This document shows positions 1 through 5,915 of a DNA stretch of 19,698 bases, in pieces. Every line of letters begins with the position of its first letter. Positions within the stretch are counted from its first letter, which is position 1. The translations under genes were made by a program, and so were the position numbers. The notes beneath the pieces are model-generated. The model had not been told where the DNA came from. It saw nothing but the letters and a program-made list of their open reading frames with translations, and ran no database searches. This stretch comes from an uncultured Oscillospiraceae bacterium (GTDB lineage: Bacteria; Bacillota; Clostridia; Oscillospirales; Ruminococcaceae), in contig UQSL01000032.1 in assembly GCA_900543705.1 (NCBI GenBank), positions 1-19,698 on the forward strand. The letters are read 5' to 3'.

Positions 1-313
1 GCTTGAACAATTTTTACTTTGAAATATTGTCTAACTTTTTGGGGTCACTTCATATAGTTCGGGGATGACATTTTTTCTGATATTATTTGGAAACGTACGC
101 TGAATGTATGTTAATGCCACCGTTCGGGTTCTGAAAGATCGGCGAATTGGGCAGAAAACGGCGCGTTTGACTATCTGGAGGAATGCCGCAAAGCTCTCAG
201 GATTAGCTTTACCGTTTTTTCCCAGTGAGGTCGGAGAGAAGGAGGACATTCCTGGTGTTTGGACTCCTGTAAGAAATGGCCTGAGAAAATGGTGTGCCTT
301 CGCAACAATTTTC
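1..313. other. gene-poor left edge with a coding remnant
   Basis: No intact gene is supported here. On the plus strand, 115-228 reads as a short stop-bounded frame whose translation contains NGAFDYLEECRKALRISF. It looks protein-like but has no start codon or ribosome binding site, so it may be the tail of a decayed gene. The stretch at about 25-50 resembles the kind of sequence found at insertion-sequence ends, but I cannot name an element. Everything upstream of the promoter at 314 is therefore treated as remnant or intergenic DNA. Confidence 0.3.
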
Positions 314-342
314 TTGACAAGCCTGAGTGAAACCGATATAAT
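314..342 (+). promoter_or_regulatory. consensus sigma-A promoter for the Mn riboswitch leader
   Basis: A perfect -35 TTGACA (314-319) is separated by exactly 17 bases from a perfect -10 TATAAT (337-342). Transcription would start near 349, about 25 bases before the riboswitch aptamer. Such an unregulated strong promoter fits control by premature termination in the leader. Confidence 0.88.
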
Positions 343-373
343 TTGATATATTAAGAAAGAATTTTCACTTTTC

Positions 374-471
374 CATAAAAGGGAGTAGCTTGCGGTTTTT
401 TCCCGTAGTATGGCGCACCATACCGATTTTGAACAAAATCTGTCCATACTTTAAAAAGCGAGACTTTTATG
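374..471 (+). ncRNA. yybP-ykoY (manganese) riboswitch aptamer
   Basis: The sequence shows the family layout. P1 is CATAAAAG (374-381) paired with CTTTTATG (464-471). The conserved GGAGTAGC follows the 5' strand of P1 and GCGAGA precedes its 3' strand. P2 is around 392-406 (CGG/CCG). P3 is AGTATGG (407-413) with CCATACT (444-450), enclosing a loop strand starting CGCACCATACC and an inner hairpin GATTTT-GAAC-AAAATC. This matches the known yybP-ykoY fold, in which the GGAGUAGC and GCRAGA strands help build the Mn2+ site. The 3' strand of P1 overlaps the left arm of the terminator at 461-510. Ligand-stabilised P1 would therefore block termination and switch the downstream gene on. The identification was made by eye and not with a covariance model. 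Confidence 0.85.
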
Positions 472-510
472 ACAGTTGCCATGTGCACCCTGTCATAAAA
501 GTCTTTTTTT
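461..510 (+). terminator. riboswitch-controlled intrinsic terminator
   Basis: A perfect 15-bp stem (461-475 with 490-504) has a 14-base loop and is followed by a run of T to 510. Its left arm begins with the AGACTTTTATG that also forms the 3' side of the aptamer P1 helix. The two structures exclude each other, as expected for a transcriptional ON switch. Confidence 0.88.
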
Positions 511-542
511 GTGGAATGTACCGCTGTCAACAGCCATTCAGA

Positions 543-571
543 TTGAAAAATGAGTCCGGCGTCCATACTAT
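543..571 (+). promoter_or_regulatory. possible second promoter downstream of the riboswitch
   Basis: TTGAAA (543-548), a 17-base spacer and TACTAT (566-571) lie between the riboswitch terminator and the decarboxylase-like gene. If used, it would give manganese-independent basal expression. The matches are fair, not perfect. Confidence 0.4.
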
Positions 572-625
572 TAACAGACTGGATGCGGGATTGATTGATA
601 AAAACTAAACTGAAGGATGGGATTT

Positions 626-1750
626 ATGGGAGACTTATTTTCAAATGTGCTCAACATCACATGGCAACAAGTCGTCATGTGGGTGATCGGCGGCATCCTT
701 ATCTATCTTGCAATCAAGAAAGAAATGGAACCGACCTTGTTGCTGCCGATGGGCTTTGGTGCGATTCTTGTCAACCTGCCGCTTTCGGGCGCCGTCACAC
801 AGATTTATGACACCGGAACAGAGGAAGGTGTCATCGATATCCTGTTTAACAGCGGTATCGCAAACGAACTGTTCCCGCTGCTGCTCTTTATCGGTATCGG
901 TGCGATGATTGACTTCGGCCCATTACTGTCCAATCCAAAGATGATTTTGTTCGGTGCGGCAGCGCAATTTGGTATTTTCTTTACCATCAGCCTTGCATCC
1001 CTGTTTGGATTTGACCTGAAAGATGCGGCTTCCATCGGTATCATCGGTGCGGCGGACGGACCGACCTCTATTTTTGTCGCAAACTACTTCAATTCCAAGT
1101 ATATCGGAGCCATCATTGTAGCAGCGTATTCCTATATGGCGCTTGTGCCGATCGTACAGCCGGCGGTCATCCGTCTGATTACGACTAAGAAAGAGCGTCT
1201 GATCCGAATGCCTTACGAGCAGAGGAACGTCTCCAAGATGACGAGAATCCTTTTCCCGGTTCTTATCACGGTGGTTGCAGGCATTGTCGCTCCGCGTTCT
1301 GTTTCCCTGATAGGCTTTTTGATGTTCGGTAACCTGATAAGAGAGTGCGGCGTGCTCAACTCCCTGTCGGAGACAGCGCAAAACGCACTGGCAAACTTGA
1401 TCACCCTCCTTCTCGGGATCACTATTGCGACGAAAATGCAGGCGGAGTATTTCCTGACGCCGGAAACCCTGTTGATTATGGGGCTCGGCCTGATTGCGTT
1501 CATTTTCGATACGGTTGGCGGTGTGTTTTTTGCAAAATTCCTCAACCTGTTCAGCAAAAAGAAAATCAATCCAATGGTTGGTGCGGCGGGTATTTCCGCA
1601 TTCCCGATGTCGGCTCGTGTTATCCATAAGATGGGGCTTAAAGAGGACCCGCAGAACTTCCTGCTCATGCATGCAGTCGGCGCGAACGTATCCGGACAGA
1701 TTGCCTCTGTCATCGCCGGCGGCCTGATTTTGAGCTTGGTAGCCAGATAA
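626..1750 (+). CDS. Na+-translocating decarboxylase beta-subunit family membrane protein
   Basis: This 374-residue polytopic membrane protein belongs to the OadB/GcdB/MmdB family. In classical complexes the beta subunit couples decarboxylation of a carboxybiotin to Na+ export. Family hallmarks are visible: GIIGAADGPTSIF with the conserved Asp at about residue 144, and a C-terminal GANVSGQIASVIAGG helix. Length is usual for the shorter (Gcd/Mmd-type) members. ATG 626 is preferred over ATG 617 because GAAGGA at 612-617 sits 8 bases upstream of 626 and is far too close for 617. No biotin carrier or carboxyltransferase alpha subunit is nearby; only a one-helix protein follows, 16 bases downstream. 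The gene lies behind a manganese-type riboswitch, which is unexpected for a decarboxylase. A role in cation export is therefore possible, but that is inference. Confidence 0.88.
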   Translation: MGDLFSNVLNITWQQVVMWVIGGILIYLAIKKEMEPTLLLPMGFGAILVNLPLSGAVTQIYDTGTEEGVIDILFNSGIANELFPLLLFIGIGAMIDFGPLLSNPKMILFGAAAQFGIFFTISLASLFGFDLKDAASIGIIGAADGPTSIFVANYFNSKYIGAIIVAAYSYMALVPIVQPAVIRLITTKKERLIRMPYEQRNVSKMTRILFPVLITVVAGIVAPRSVSLIGFLMFGNLIRECGVLNSLSETAQNALANLITLLLGITIATKMQAEYFLTPETLLIMGLGLIAFIFDTVGGVFFAKFLNLFSKKKINPMVGAAGISAFPMSARVIHKMGLKEDPQNFLLMHAVGANVSGQIASVIAGGLILSLVAR

Positions 1751-1766
1751 GAGGAGGAGAACTACT

Positions 1767-1892
1767 ATGAAAATTGATTTCAGCGCATTTTTGAATTCTC
1801 TTCCCATCATGGGCTGGGGAATGCTCGGCATCTTCCTTGTTGCAGCCGTTATCATCTTGATTATGTTTGCACTCAACAAGTTTACAAGATAA
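1767..1892 (+). CDS. 41-residue single-helix partner of the beta subunit (OadG-like?)
   Basis: A short gene with ATG at 1767 and GAGGAGGAG (1751-1759) just upstream as ribosome binding site. The product is hydrophilic for about 12 residues (MKIDFSAFLNSL), has one hydrophobic helix (about residues 13-36, GWGMLGIFLVAAVIILIMF) and ends in a basic LNKFTR. Size, topology and position directly after the beta subunit resemble the membrane anchor of the small gamma (OadG) subunits, but without their Pro/Ala-rich tail. It starts 16 bases after the beta-subunit stop, so the two are almost certainly co-transcribed. It is shorter than most gene-finder cut-offs. A small accessory protein of a transporter is the cautious reading. 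Confidence 0.75.
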   Translation: MKIDFSAFLNSLPIMGWGMLGIFLVAAVIILIMFALNKFTR

Positions 1893-1903
1893 TAAAAAAT
1901 GGA

Positions 1904-1955
1904 AAAACCCCTGCGAAAGGCAGATTGCCTTTTCACAGGGGTTATCCTGTTTTCT
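1904..1955 (+). terminator. imperfect terminator hairpin after the one-helix gene
   Basis: AACCCCTG...GGC (1906-1921) pairs with GCCTTTTCACAGGGGTT (1927-1943) with one mismatch and one bulge. The following bases are only partly T-rich on the plus strand, while the minus side carries a better T-run. It could be a leaky terminator allowing some read-through into the kinase gene at 1979. Confidence 0.55.
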
Positions 1956-1978
1956 ATTCATGATAGGAGGAACGGAGG

Positions 1979-2575
1979 ATGCAGAGGATGAGAGGGATTA
2001 TTATTTTTGGGCCGGCCGGCAGTGGGAAAACAACGCTTGGCAAGGCGGTTGCACAGAGGCTTGACTATCCCTACTATGATATTGACGACTATATCTGGAA
2101 AAAAGACACGGCCGTTCCGTTTACCGTGATGTATTCCAGAGATGAAAAAATAGGGAGGTTGATGCATGCCATCTCCACACAGGCACATTTTGTAATGGCA
2201 GGTTCCATGGACAGTTTTCATACTTCATTTGACCCTTTTTTTGATTTGGCGGTCCATCTCAATGCAGATGTGGAGATTAGAAAAATAAGAATCCACCGGC
2301 GGGAATTCGAAATGTTCGGGGAACGAATTCTTGAGGGCGGAGACATGTATGAAAATCACATGCGCTTTTTGGACAGTGCGGCCCGTTATGAATCAGACGG
2401 TTCTCCTTGTCTGAAAATGCATCTGGAATGGGCCTCTTCGATGCCATGTAAAGTGATGTATCTGCGCGGGGAAGAGAAAACGGAATTCAATGCTCAGAGG
2501 ATTGTAAAAGAATACCTGGAAGCTGTTGCAGATAACTGCCGGCCGCATTCAGACTGCCTGCCTGGAAATTTGTAA
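1979..2575 (+). CDS. P-loop NTPase / small-molecule kinase-like protein
   Basis: A 198-residue protein with a clear Walker A motif GPAGSGKT at residues 11-18, directly after the first beta strand (IIIFG). The acidic YYDIDDYIWKKD at about 32-43 resembles the substrate-side acidic motif of shikimate/gluconate/adenylate kinase-type folds. A second half with RKIRIHRREFEMFGERI could be the Arg-rich lid region. This supports an AAA_18/cytidylate-kinase-like nucleotide-binding fold, but not a substrate. AGGAGG at 1965-1970 lies 8 bases before ATG 1979, which fixes the start; a second in-frame ATG lies 9 bases further on. It is separated from the upstream pair by a hairpin and from the downstream convergent gene by a bidirectional terminator, so it may be monocistronic. 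Confidence 0.75.
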   Translation: MQRMRGIIIFGPAGSGKTTLGKAVAQRLDYPYYDIDDYIWKKDTAVPFTVMYSRDEKIGRLMHAISTQAHFVMAGSMDSFHTSFDPFFDLAVHLNADVEIRKIRIHRREFEMFGERILEGGDMYENHMRFLDSAARYESDGSPCLKMHLEWASSMPCKVMYLRGEEKTEFNAQRIVKEYLEAVADNCRPHSDCLPGNL

Positions 2576-2650
2576 CCGGCAATATTTATGGAATAATAAC
2601 TGCTTTGCAGTTATCACCTCTATTCTTATGGCCTGCCTGCGGCGACCGAT

Positions 2651-2695
2651 AAAAAAGGCAGCCATCTTCCCGAAAGAAAGATAGCTGCCTTTTAG
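2651..2695. terminator. bidirectional terminator between convergent genes
   Basis: AAAAGGCAGCCATCTT (2653-2668) pairs with AAGATAGCTGCCTTTT (2678-2693) with one mismatch. A-rich and T-rich flanks serve both directions, closing the kinase gene and the minus-strand S-component gene. A smaller 8-bp hairpin at 2596-2614 lies just upstream without a T-run. Confidence 0.8.
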
Positions 2696-3210
2696 TTGGA
2701 TTTTATTAGTCTTTCAGAGTTTTGTAATAGTGTAATAATTGGACCAATAAGTATGCCGCAAAAGAAATTGCTTACCCCGTGAATAAAGTCCCATGGAAGG
2801 CCGGCTATTATCCAAGCAACCATATCTTGGAAATCCAACCCGAATAAAAGAGCTTGAGCAGGGGCATAAAGTGTTCCGAATAGAAATCCATGTAACGCAC
2901 ATAAAACCATATAAAGAATCGGCTTTATCTTTTTGGGAAGTTTCTTCGGCAAGAGCATTGTTGCACCCCAAAGCAAAGTCCATAAATAAAGATATGGTAA
3001 CCACCAAGTTGCAAAGCCTGCCACAAAACCGTTTATGAAAACATAGGTGTAGATAGGATACAGTGCTTTTTTTCGGTATACAACCGTTAATGCAATAACG
3101 AAAACGCCGAGCAGATGAACATTGGGCAGTATCTCCATAATGGTTTTGGAAGCATACATCAATGCCCCGAGCATTCCGAACATTACGGTTTCTTTCACTG
3201 TAAGCTTCAA
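2692..3210 (-). CDS. ECF transporter S component, probable corrinoid uptake
   Basis: A 172-residue hydrophobic protein with about six membrane helices and the typical S-component beginning LTVKETVMFGMLGALMYASK. S components bind a vitamin and dock onto a shared EcfA-EcfA'-EcfT energising module, which is not encoded in this window. The reading frame opens with TTG at 3210-3208, overlapping the TGA stop of the lipoprotein gene by two bases. There is no good independent ribosome binding site, so translation is probably coupled; ATG at internal codon 10 is the alternative start. The cobalamin riboswitch 5' of the two-gene unit and the DUF4430 partner point to cobalamin or another corrinoid as substrate. 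The substrate is inferred from regulation and not seen in the protein. Confidence 0.82.
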   Translation of the reverse strand: MKLTVKETVMFGMLGALMYASKTIMEILPNVHLLGVFVIALTVVYRKKALYPIYTYVFINGFVAGFATWWLPYLYLWTLLWGATMLLPKKLPKKIKPILYMVLCALHGFLFGTLYAPAQALLFGLDFQDMVAWIIAGLPWDFIHGVSNFFCGILIGPIITLLQNSERLIKSN

Positions 3211-3662
3211 TGCTCTATTTTGAAGGAATAGGTGGCGCCTTCTATAATATCGGTAGAGTCAACGCCTTTTTCAGCATACTTATCGTCAACATAAAACGCC
3301 CAGTACATTTTGTCTTTATCGTAATCAACGGTAATCCCGTTTACAGTCTTAACATAAAGACCATATTCACTTTCCTCTCCTTCGATGAGTTTAAGTTCCA
3401 TCAAAGCATCGCCGACTGTTTTCTTGTCGGTATTGATTTGATAGGATGTTTCCTTACCTTCTGCGTCAGTTACAGTAAAGGTGAATTTGGTCGCACCTTC
3501 ACCCAATACGTTACCTTCGGTTTGAGAAACGGTGGTGTTGGGAGTAGAACTGTCCGAAGTGACTTTGTTGCCGTTACATCCAGTTGCAAGAAGTGCCATA
3601 GCCGCAATAAGCACGATACAAACGATGGACGACAACGATTTTTTGAATCGTTTCATTTGCAT
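3207..3662 (-). CDS. DUF4430 lipoprotein (transcobalamin beta-domain-like)
   Basis: A 151-residue exported lipoprotein with a basic N-terminus (KRFKKS), a hydrophobic stretch SSIVCIVLIAAMALLA and the lipobox ATGC with Cys29. A Ser/Thr-rich linker follows (about 33-50). The folded domain (about 58-151) has the DUF4430 signature: VGDALMELKLI, YGLYVKTVNGI, YWAFYVDDKYAEKGVDSTDI and a terminal YSFKI. From memory, DUF4430 is also the C-terminal cobalamin-binding beta domain of intrinsic factor and transcobalamin. ATG 3662 is preferred over the ATG at 3671 because AGGAG lies 11 bases from the former and only 2 from the latter. The location behind a cobalamin riboswitch and before an S component suggests a surface corrinoid-capture protein that feeds the ECF transporter. 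Confidence 0.85.
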   Translation of the reverse strand: MQMKRFKKSLSSIVCIVLIAAMALLATGCNGNKVTSDSSTPNTTVSQTEGNVLGEGATKFTFTVTDAEGKETSYQINTDKKTVGDALMELKLIEGEESEYGLYVKTVNGITVDYDKDKMYWAFYVDDKYAEKGVDSTDIIEGATYSFKIEH

Positions 3663-3734
3663 GGTCTGCATTTCTCCTAAAGAATAAATTTCCTCTTTAC
3701 CAGCACTCGCAGTTTATAGCAGAGGTTTTTGCTC

Positions 3735-3890
3735 TAAAAATATTTCGACTCAGTGCATTGTTCTTCGCCTTCTCGGAGATTGACCCCAATGGCTTGTTCT
3801 TTTTTTGCGGCATCAAGTAGAAGAACAACCTTAACGCACCTCACGGCGACGGGCTCGTGCGGGATTCACACCTGCTTCCTTTTAGAGTAA
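3735..3890 (-). ncRNA. cobalamin riboswitch
   Basis: Read on the minus strand from about 3889, the leader begins AAAAGGAAGCAGGTGTGAAT, then CCCGCACGAGCCCGTCGCCGTGA (3885-3841). It continues with GCCATTGGGGTCAATCTCCG and AGAAGGCG (3793-3766), then CACTGAGTC (3752-3744). These correspond in order to the conserved GGAA..GGTG..AATCC..GCCCGCC.CTGTGA core, the GCCACTGG...GGGAAGGCG arm and the GAGTCAGG strand of cobalamin riboswitches. The last element is degenerate here. Between the aptamer and ATG 3662 a CCTCT/AGAGG stem could form the switching part near the AGGAG site. It controls the DUF4430 lipoprotein and S-component genes. Confidence 0.88.
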
Positions 3891-3895
3891 AAGAT

Positions 3896-3924
3896 ATTAT
3901 ACAGCAAAAAGGTAAATGATTCAA
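3896..3924 (-). promoter_or_regulatory. sigma-A promoter of the B12-regulated operon
   Basis: On the minus strand TTGAAT (3924-3919), a 17-base spacer and a perfect TATAAT (3901-3896) precede the cobalamin riboswitch. Start of transcription is expected near 3889, exactly where the conserved aptamer sequence begins. Confidence 0.85.
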
Positions 3925-3973
3925 GATATATCTTAAAAAAAGAAAATATGTTTTTTGAACAGTTTTCTGCACG

Positions 3974-4195
3974 ATGAAACGAGGGCTTACCTGGTCTGAA
4001 AACCTATTTGGTGTAGTGAATTTCTTCGCTGACCTGTAAGGCGCTCTTCCTGAAGGGAAAGACTCCGCGGTTGGCAACACTAATATAACTATGGAAGAAT
4101 ACCACAAAGTAATTCTACAGTGCAGTACGGAACATAGATTCAATAAACGGCAGGTCAACGCCTTTATAAAAGCAGTTATGAGGAAAGGAGTATAA
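3974..4195 (+). pseudogene. interrupted ORF of unknown origin
   Basis: One frame reads MKRGLTWSENLFGVVNFFADL from ATG 3974. It hits TAA at 4037-4039 and continues in the same frame for another 52 codons (GALPEGKDSAVGNTNI..., then MEEYHKVILQCSTEHRFNKR... to MRKGV) before TAA at 4193-4195. The composition is protein-like on both sides of the stop, and the whole would be about 73 residues. No good ribosome binding site precedes 3974 or the internal ATG 4091. I read it as a decayed gene or gene fragment that has gained a nonsense codon. I do not recognise the family. The second part alone (4091-4195, 34 residues) could conceivably be a small gene. Confidence 0.35.
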
Positions 4196-4230
4196 AAATA
4201 GCCCCCATTGCCTGAAACAATGGGGGCTAA
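4192..4230 (-). terminator. terminator of the GNAT gene
   Basis: AGCCCCCATTG pairs with CAATGGGGGCT (4200-4210 with 4218-4228), a perfect 11-bp stem with a 7-base loop. On the minus strand it is followed by TATTTTTATA. It lies 19 bases beyond the stop codon of the acetyltransferase gene. Confidence 0.9.
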
Positions 4231-4246
4231 AGCTTTGCTGTAGATA

Positions 4247-5062
4247 TTAGAGATCGACGTAGATACAGGGGTAATCCTTGGTATGCTTCATTCCCGCGGC
4301 CTGTACCACCTCAGCTCCAAAGGTGTTGTGCTTATAGCTGCTCCAGCCGACATACTGTAGTCCGCGGTCTCTGGCCATGCGCATGAATTCCGATACCAGT
4401 GCGGCCGCGATACCCTGTTCACGGTAATCCTCTGCAACGCCGAAGCCGACTTCACAGCCGGAGAGGTTTACATATTCCGCCATCGTCCAGCCGGTAATCG
4501 TGTGGTCTTTGACCGAGCAGATGCCGAAGCAGTATTTCAGGAATTTCTCCGGAGTCGAAATTTCTGATTGCATTTCCTTGACGACAATGTCATAATTCTT
4601 ATAGTCCTGCATGGTGTTGTAAACTTCCTGGATGTTTACATAACGATGTCCCTCCGGAAGAGAAACGTCCGGAATATGATCAAGCATGTTAAGCCTGTAA
4701 TAAGTACGCGCAAAGTATTTAGAATTCTGCTTGGAGAGAATGTCGAGCAGGACGTCCTGCCATTCCGGCTCCTGATAGTAGATAATCAGATAGTTCGGCA
4801 TATTCGGGTCGGTATTTCCAACCAGAACATTGTCAAAAAAGTCCTTGACTGCGGCGACACAGTATGGTTCCAGCGGGTCGCCGGCAAGCCTCATCCGAAA
4901 ACCACGCAGGATAATTGCCACATGGGCGAAATCCAGGTTATCAACATAAATATGTGCGTCTGTTTTTCCCTCTTCCAGTGCAAGCAAGGTCATATCATCA
5001 TACCAGTCGGAAAACAGGAGATCCACATCATCGCTGGTTCTTTTTTTATTGAGTTCAAACAT
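4247..5062 (-). CDS. GNAT family N-acetyltransferase
   Basis: A 271-residue protein whose C-terminal half (about 140-271) is a GNAT fold. The acetyl-CoA-binding motif is visible in VGFGVAEDYREQGIAAALVSEFMRMARDRGL, where RxxGxA is the pyrophosphate loop. It is followed by VGWSSYKHNTFGAEVVQAAGM, the usual last helix. The N-terminal half (about 1-130) is a separate domain with YLIIYYQEPEWQDVL and no motif I can name. The arrangement resembles the longer two-domain GNAT_acetyltran group. The acceptor substrate cannot be told. GGAGG seven bases upstream fixes ATG 5062; a same-frame ATG at 5077 lies before that site and is rejected. The gene has its own promoter and terminator. Confidence 0.85.
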   Translation of the reverse strand: MFELNKKRTSDDVDLLFSDWYDDMTLLALEEGKTDAHIYVDNLDFAHVAIILRGFRMRLAGDPLEPYCVAAVKDFFDNVLVGNTDPNMPNYLIIYYQEPEWQDVLLDILSKQNSKYFARTYYRLNMLDHIPDVSLPEGHRYVNIQEVYNTMQDYKNYDIVVKEMQSEISTPEKFLKYCFGICSVKDHTITGWTMAEYVNLSGCEVGFGVAEDYREQGIAAALVSEFMRMARDRGLQYVGWSSYKHNTFGAEVVQAAGMKHTKDYPCIYVDL

Positions 5063-5104
5063 ATTTTTTCCTCCCATCGGTTCAGGTGGCTGAAATAAAA
5101 TTGG

Positions 5105-5148
5105 CCGTCCAAAAGGACGGGCATACCATAAAGTATATGTCGTATGCC
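5105..5148 (-). other. two adjacent hairpins in the GNAT leader
   Basis: CCGTCC-AAAA-GGACGG (5105-5120) and GGCATAC/GTATGCC (5120-5126 with 5142-5148) lie in the 5' untranslated region between the promoter and the start codon. They share one boundary base, so they could stack. They match no riboswitch known to me; an operator or a leader structure is possible. Confidence 0.4.
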
Positions 5149-5171
5149 ATTCTTTCTATCAGCTTTTTTAT

Positions 5172-5200
5172 ATTATAGCATAGATAGGAAAAAATATCAT
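5172..5200 (-). promoter_or_regulatory. promoter of the GNAT gene
   Basis: A perfect TATAAT (5177-5172 on the minus strand) with ATGATA as a fair -35 (5200-5195) at 17-base spacing in AT-rich DNA. The predicted leader is about 100 bases and includes the hairpins at 5105-5148. Confidence 0.6.
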
Positions 5201-5324
5201 GCTAAAATTATATTTTTTTTTAAAATAAAGTGGAAAATATGTGCGATTTAATATTATATTTTCATTTGGACAACAAATAACAGACAATTTTTAACGAAAT
5301 CCTTTGCATCTGGTCCTGTTCGAG

Positions 5325-5353
5325 TTGTGTGGGAATGCACAAGATGTTATAAT
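5325..5353 (+). promoter_or_regulatory. promoter of the small Cys-rich protein gene
   Basis: TTGTGT (5325-5330), a 17-base spacer and TATAAT (5348-5353). The leader to ATG 5441 would be about 80 bases. The DNA between the divergent promoters (5201-5324) is AT-rich and shows nothing else. Confidence 0.6.
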
Positions 5354-5440
5354 AAAAACGGAGCATCTGTTTTTTGACTGCAAGCAAGCAGCCTGAACTT
5401 TAAATAGATACTGCAAGAATTACAAACAAGGGTGAGAAAA

Positions 5441-5647
5441 ATGGAAAAATGGGTTTCCTATGACGGATTTTGCCCGTCCATGCAGATGGAATACAGCATC
5501 GATGTTCACTACACCTCAAAGGACGGCAAAACCTTTGTGGCGGACGGAGAGAGCTGTGCCTATCACTCGATGATGGGATGCAGTGCGGCGCAGTTTTGCC
5601 CGTTACGGGCGCACGCACCAAACAAAATTATCGCAGAGGAAGAATGA
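5441..5647 (+). CDS. small Cys-containing conserved-type protein
   Basis: A 68-residue hydrophilic protein starting MEKWVSYDGFCPSMQM. Four cysteines (C11, C39, C47 and C53 in this numbering) sit in CPSM, SCAYHSMMGC and AQFCP contexts, which could form a small metal or disulfide site. I believe similar short proteins occur across Clostridia, but no function is known to me. AAGGGTG at 5428-5434 lies six bases before ATG 5441. The in-frame GTG at 5432 overlaps that site and is not preferred. It has its own promoter and a hairpin just after the stop codon. Confidence 0.65.
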   Translation: MEKWVSYDGFCPSMQMEYSIDVHYTSKDGKTFVADGESCAYHSMMGCSAAQFCPLRAHAPNKIIAEEE

Positions 5648-5648
5648 A

Positions 5649-5685
5649 ATACTCCCGCCCGAGATAATGTCATGGGCGGGAGTAT
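5649..5685 (+). terminator. strong hairpin after the Cys-rich protein gene
   Basis: ATACTCCCGCCC (5649-5660) pairs perfectly with GGGCGGGAGTAT (5674-5685) across a 13-base loop. It begins immediately after the stop codon. The T-run is weak (CTGCTTT), so termination is likely but less certain. From here to 5863 no gene is supported; a 27-codon frame at 5710-5792 has no proper ribosome binding site. Confidence 0.6.
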
Positions 5686-5863
5686 CTGCTTTCGGGGAGT
5701 GCCTGGCCATGCTGATGAAACTAAGCCGGGAAGCCTGTCGGTTCTACCAAAAATACGGCATGGAAATCGGCAGTGTCAACATACTGTACTAAAATTTCAA
5801 AAAGCCCTGGTCAGAGAAAATAGCGGTTTTCTGGTATCTCCGTTTTACCGGTACGGTGATTAC

Positions 5864-5906
5864 ACTGATAAAATATACACCCCGCATGTGCCAGATGCAG
5901 GGTGTA
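5864..5906 (-). terminator. terminator of the amidase gene
   Basis: On the minus strand TACACCCTGCAT pairs with ATGCGGGGTGTA (5906-5895 with 5887-5876), 12 pairs including one G-U. TATTTTATC follows. It lies ten bases past the amidase stop codon. Confidence 0.85.
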
Positions 5907-5915
5907 CGTTTTAAT

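Noticed and set aside
140..240. GCCGCAAAGC motif reminiscent of a c-di-GMP-I riboswitch
   Set aside because: The first hairpin with a GNRA loop and the matching second arm are not found, and the stretch also reads as a coding remnant.
923..1936. A 337-codon open frame on the minus strand
   Set aside because: It is antisense to the decarboxylase-beta gene and one-helix gene, with low-complexity charged translation and no ribosome binding site.
2596..2614. An 8-bp hairpin after the P-loop kinase gene as terminator
   Set aside because: It has no T-run; the stronger bidirectional hairpin at 2651-2695 fits better.
5672..5914. An 80-codon open frame on the plus strand, and a 27-codon frame at 5710-5792
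   Set aside because: No usable ribosome binding site; the longer one runs through the terminator of the opposite-strand amidase.
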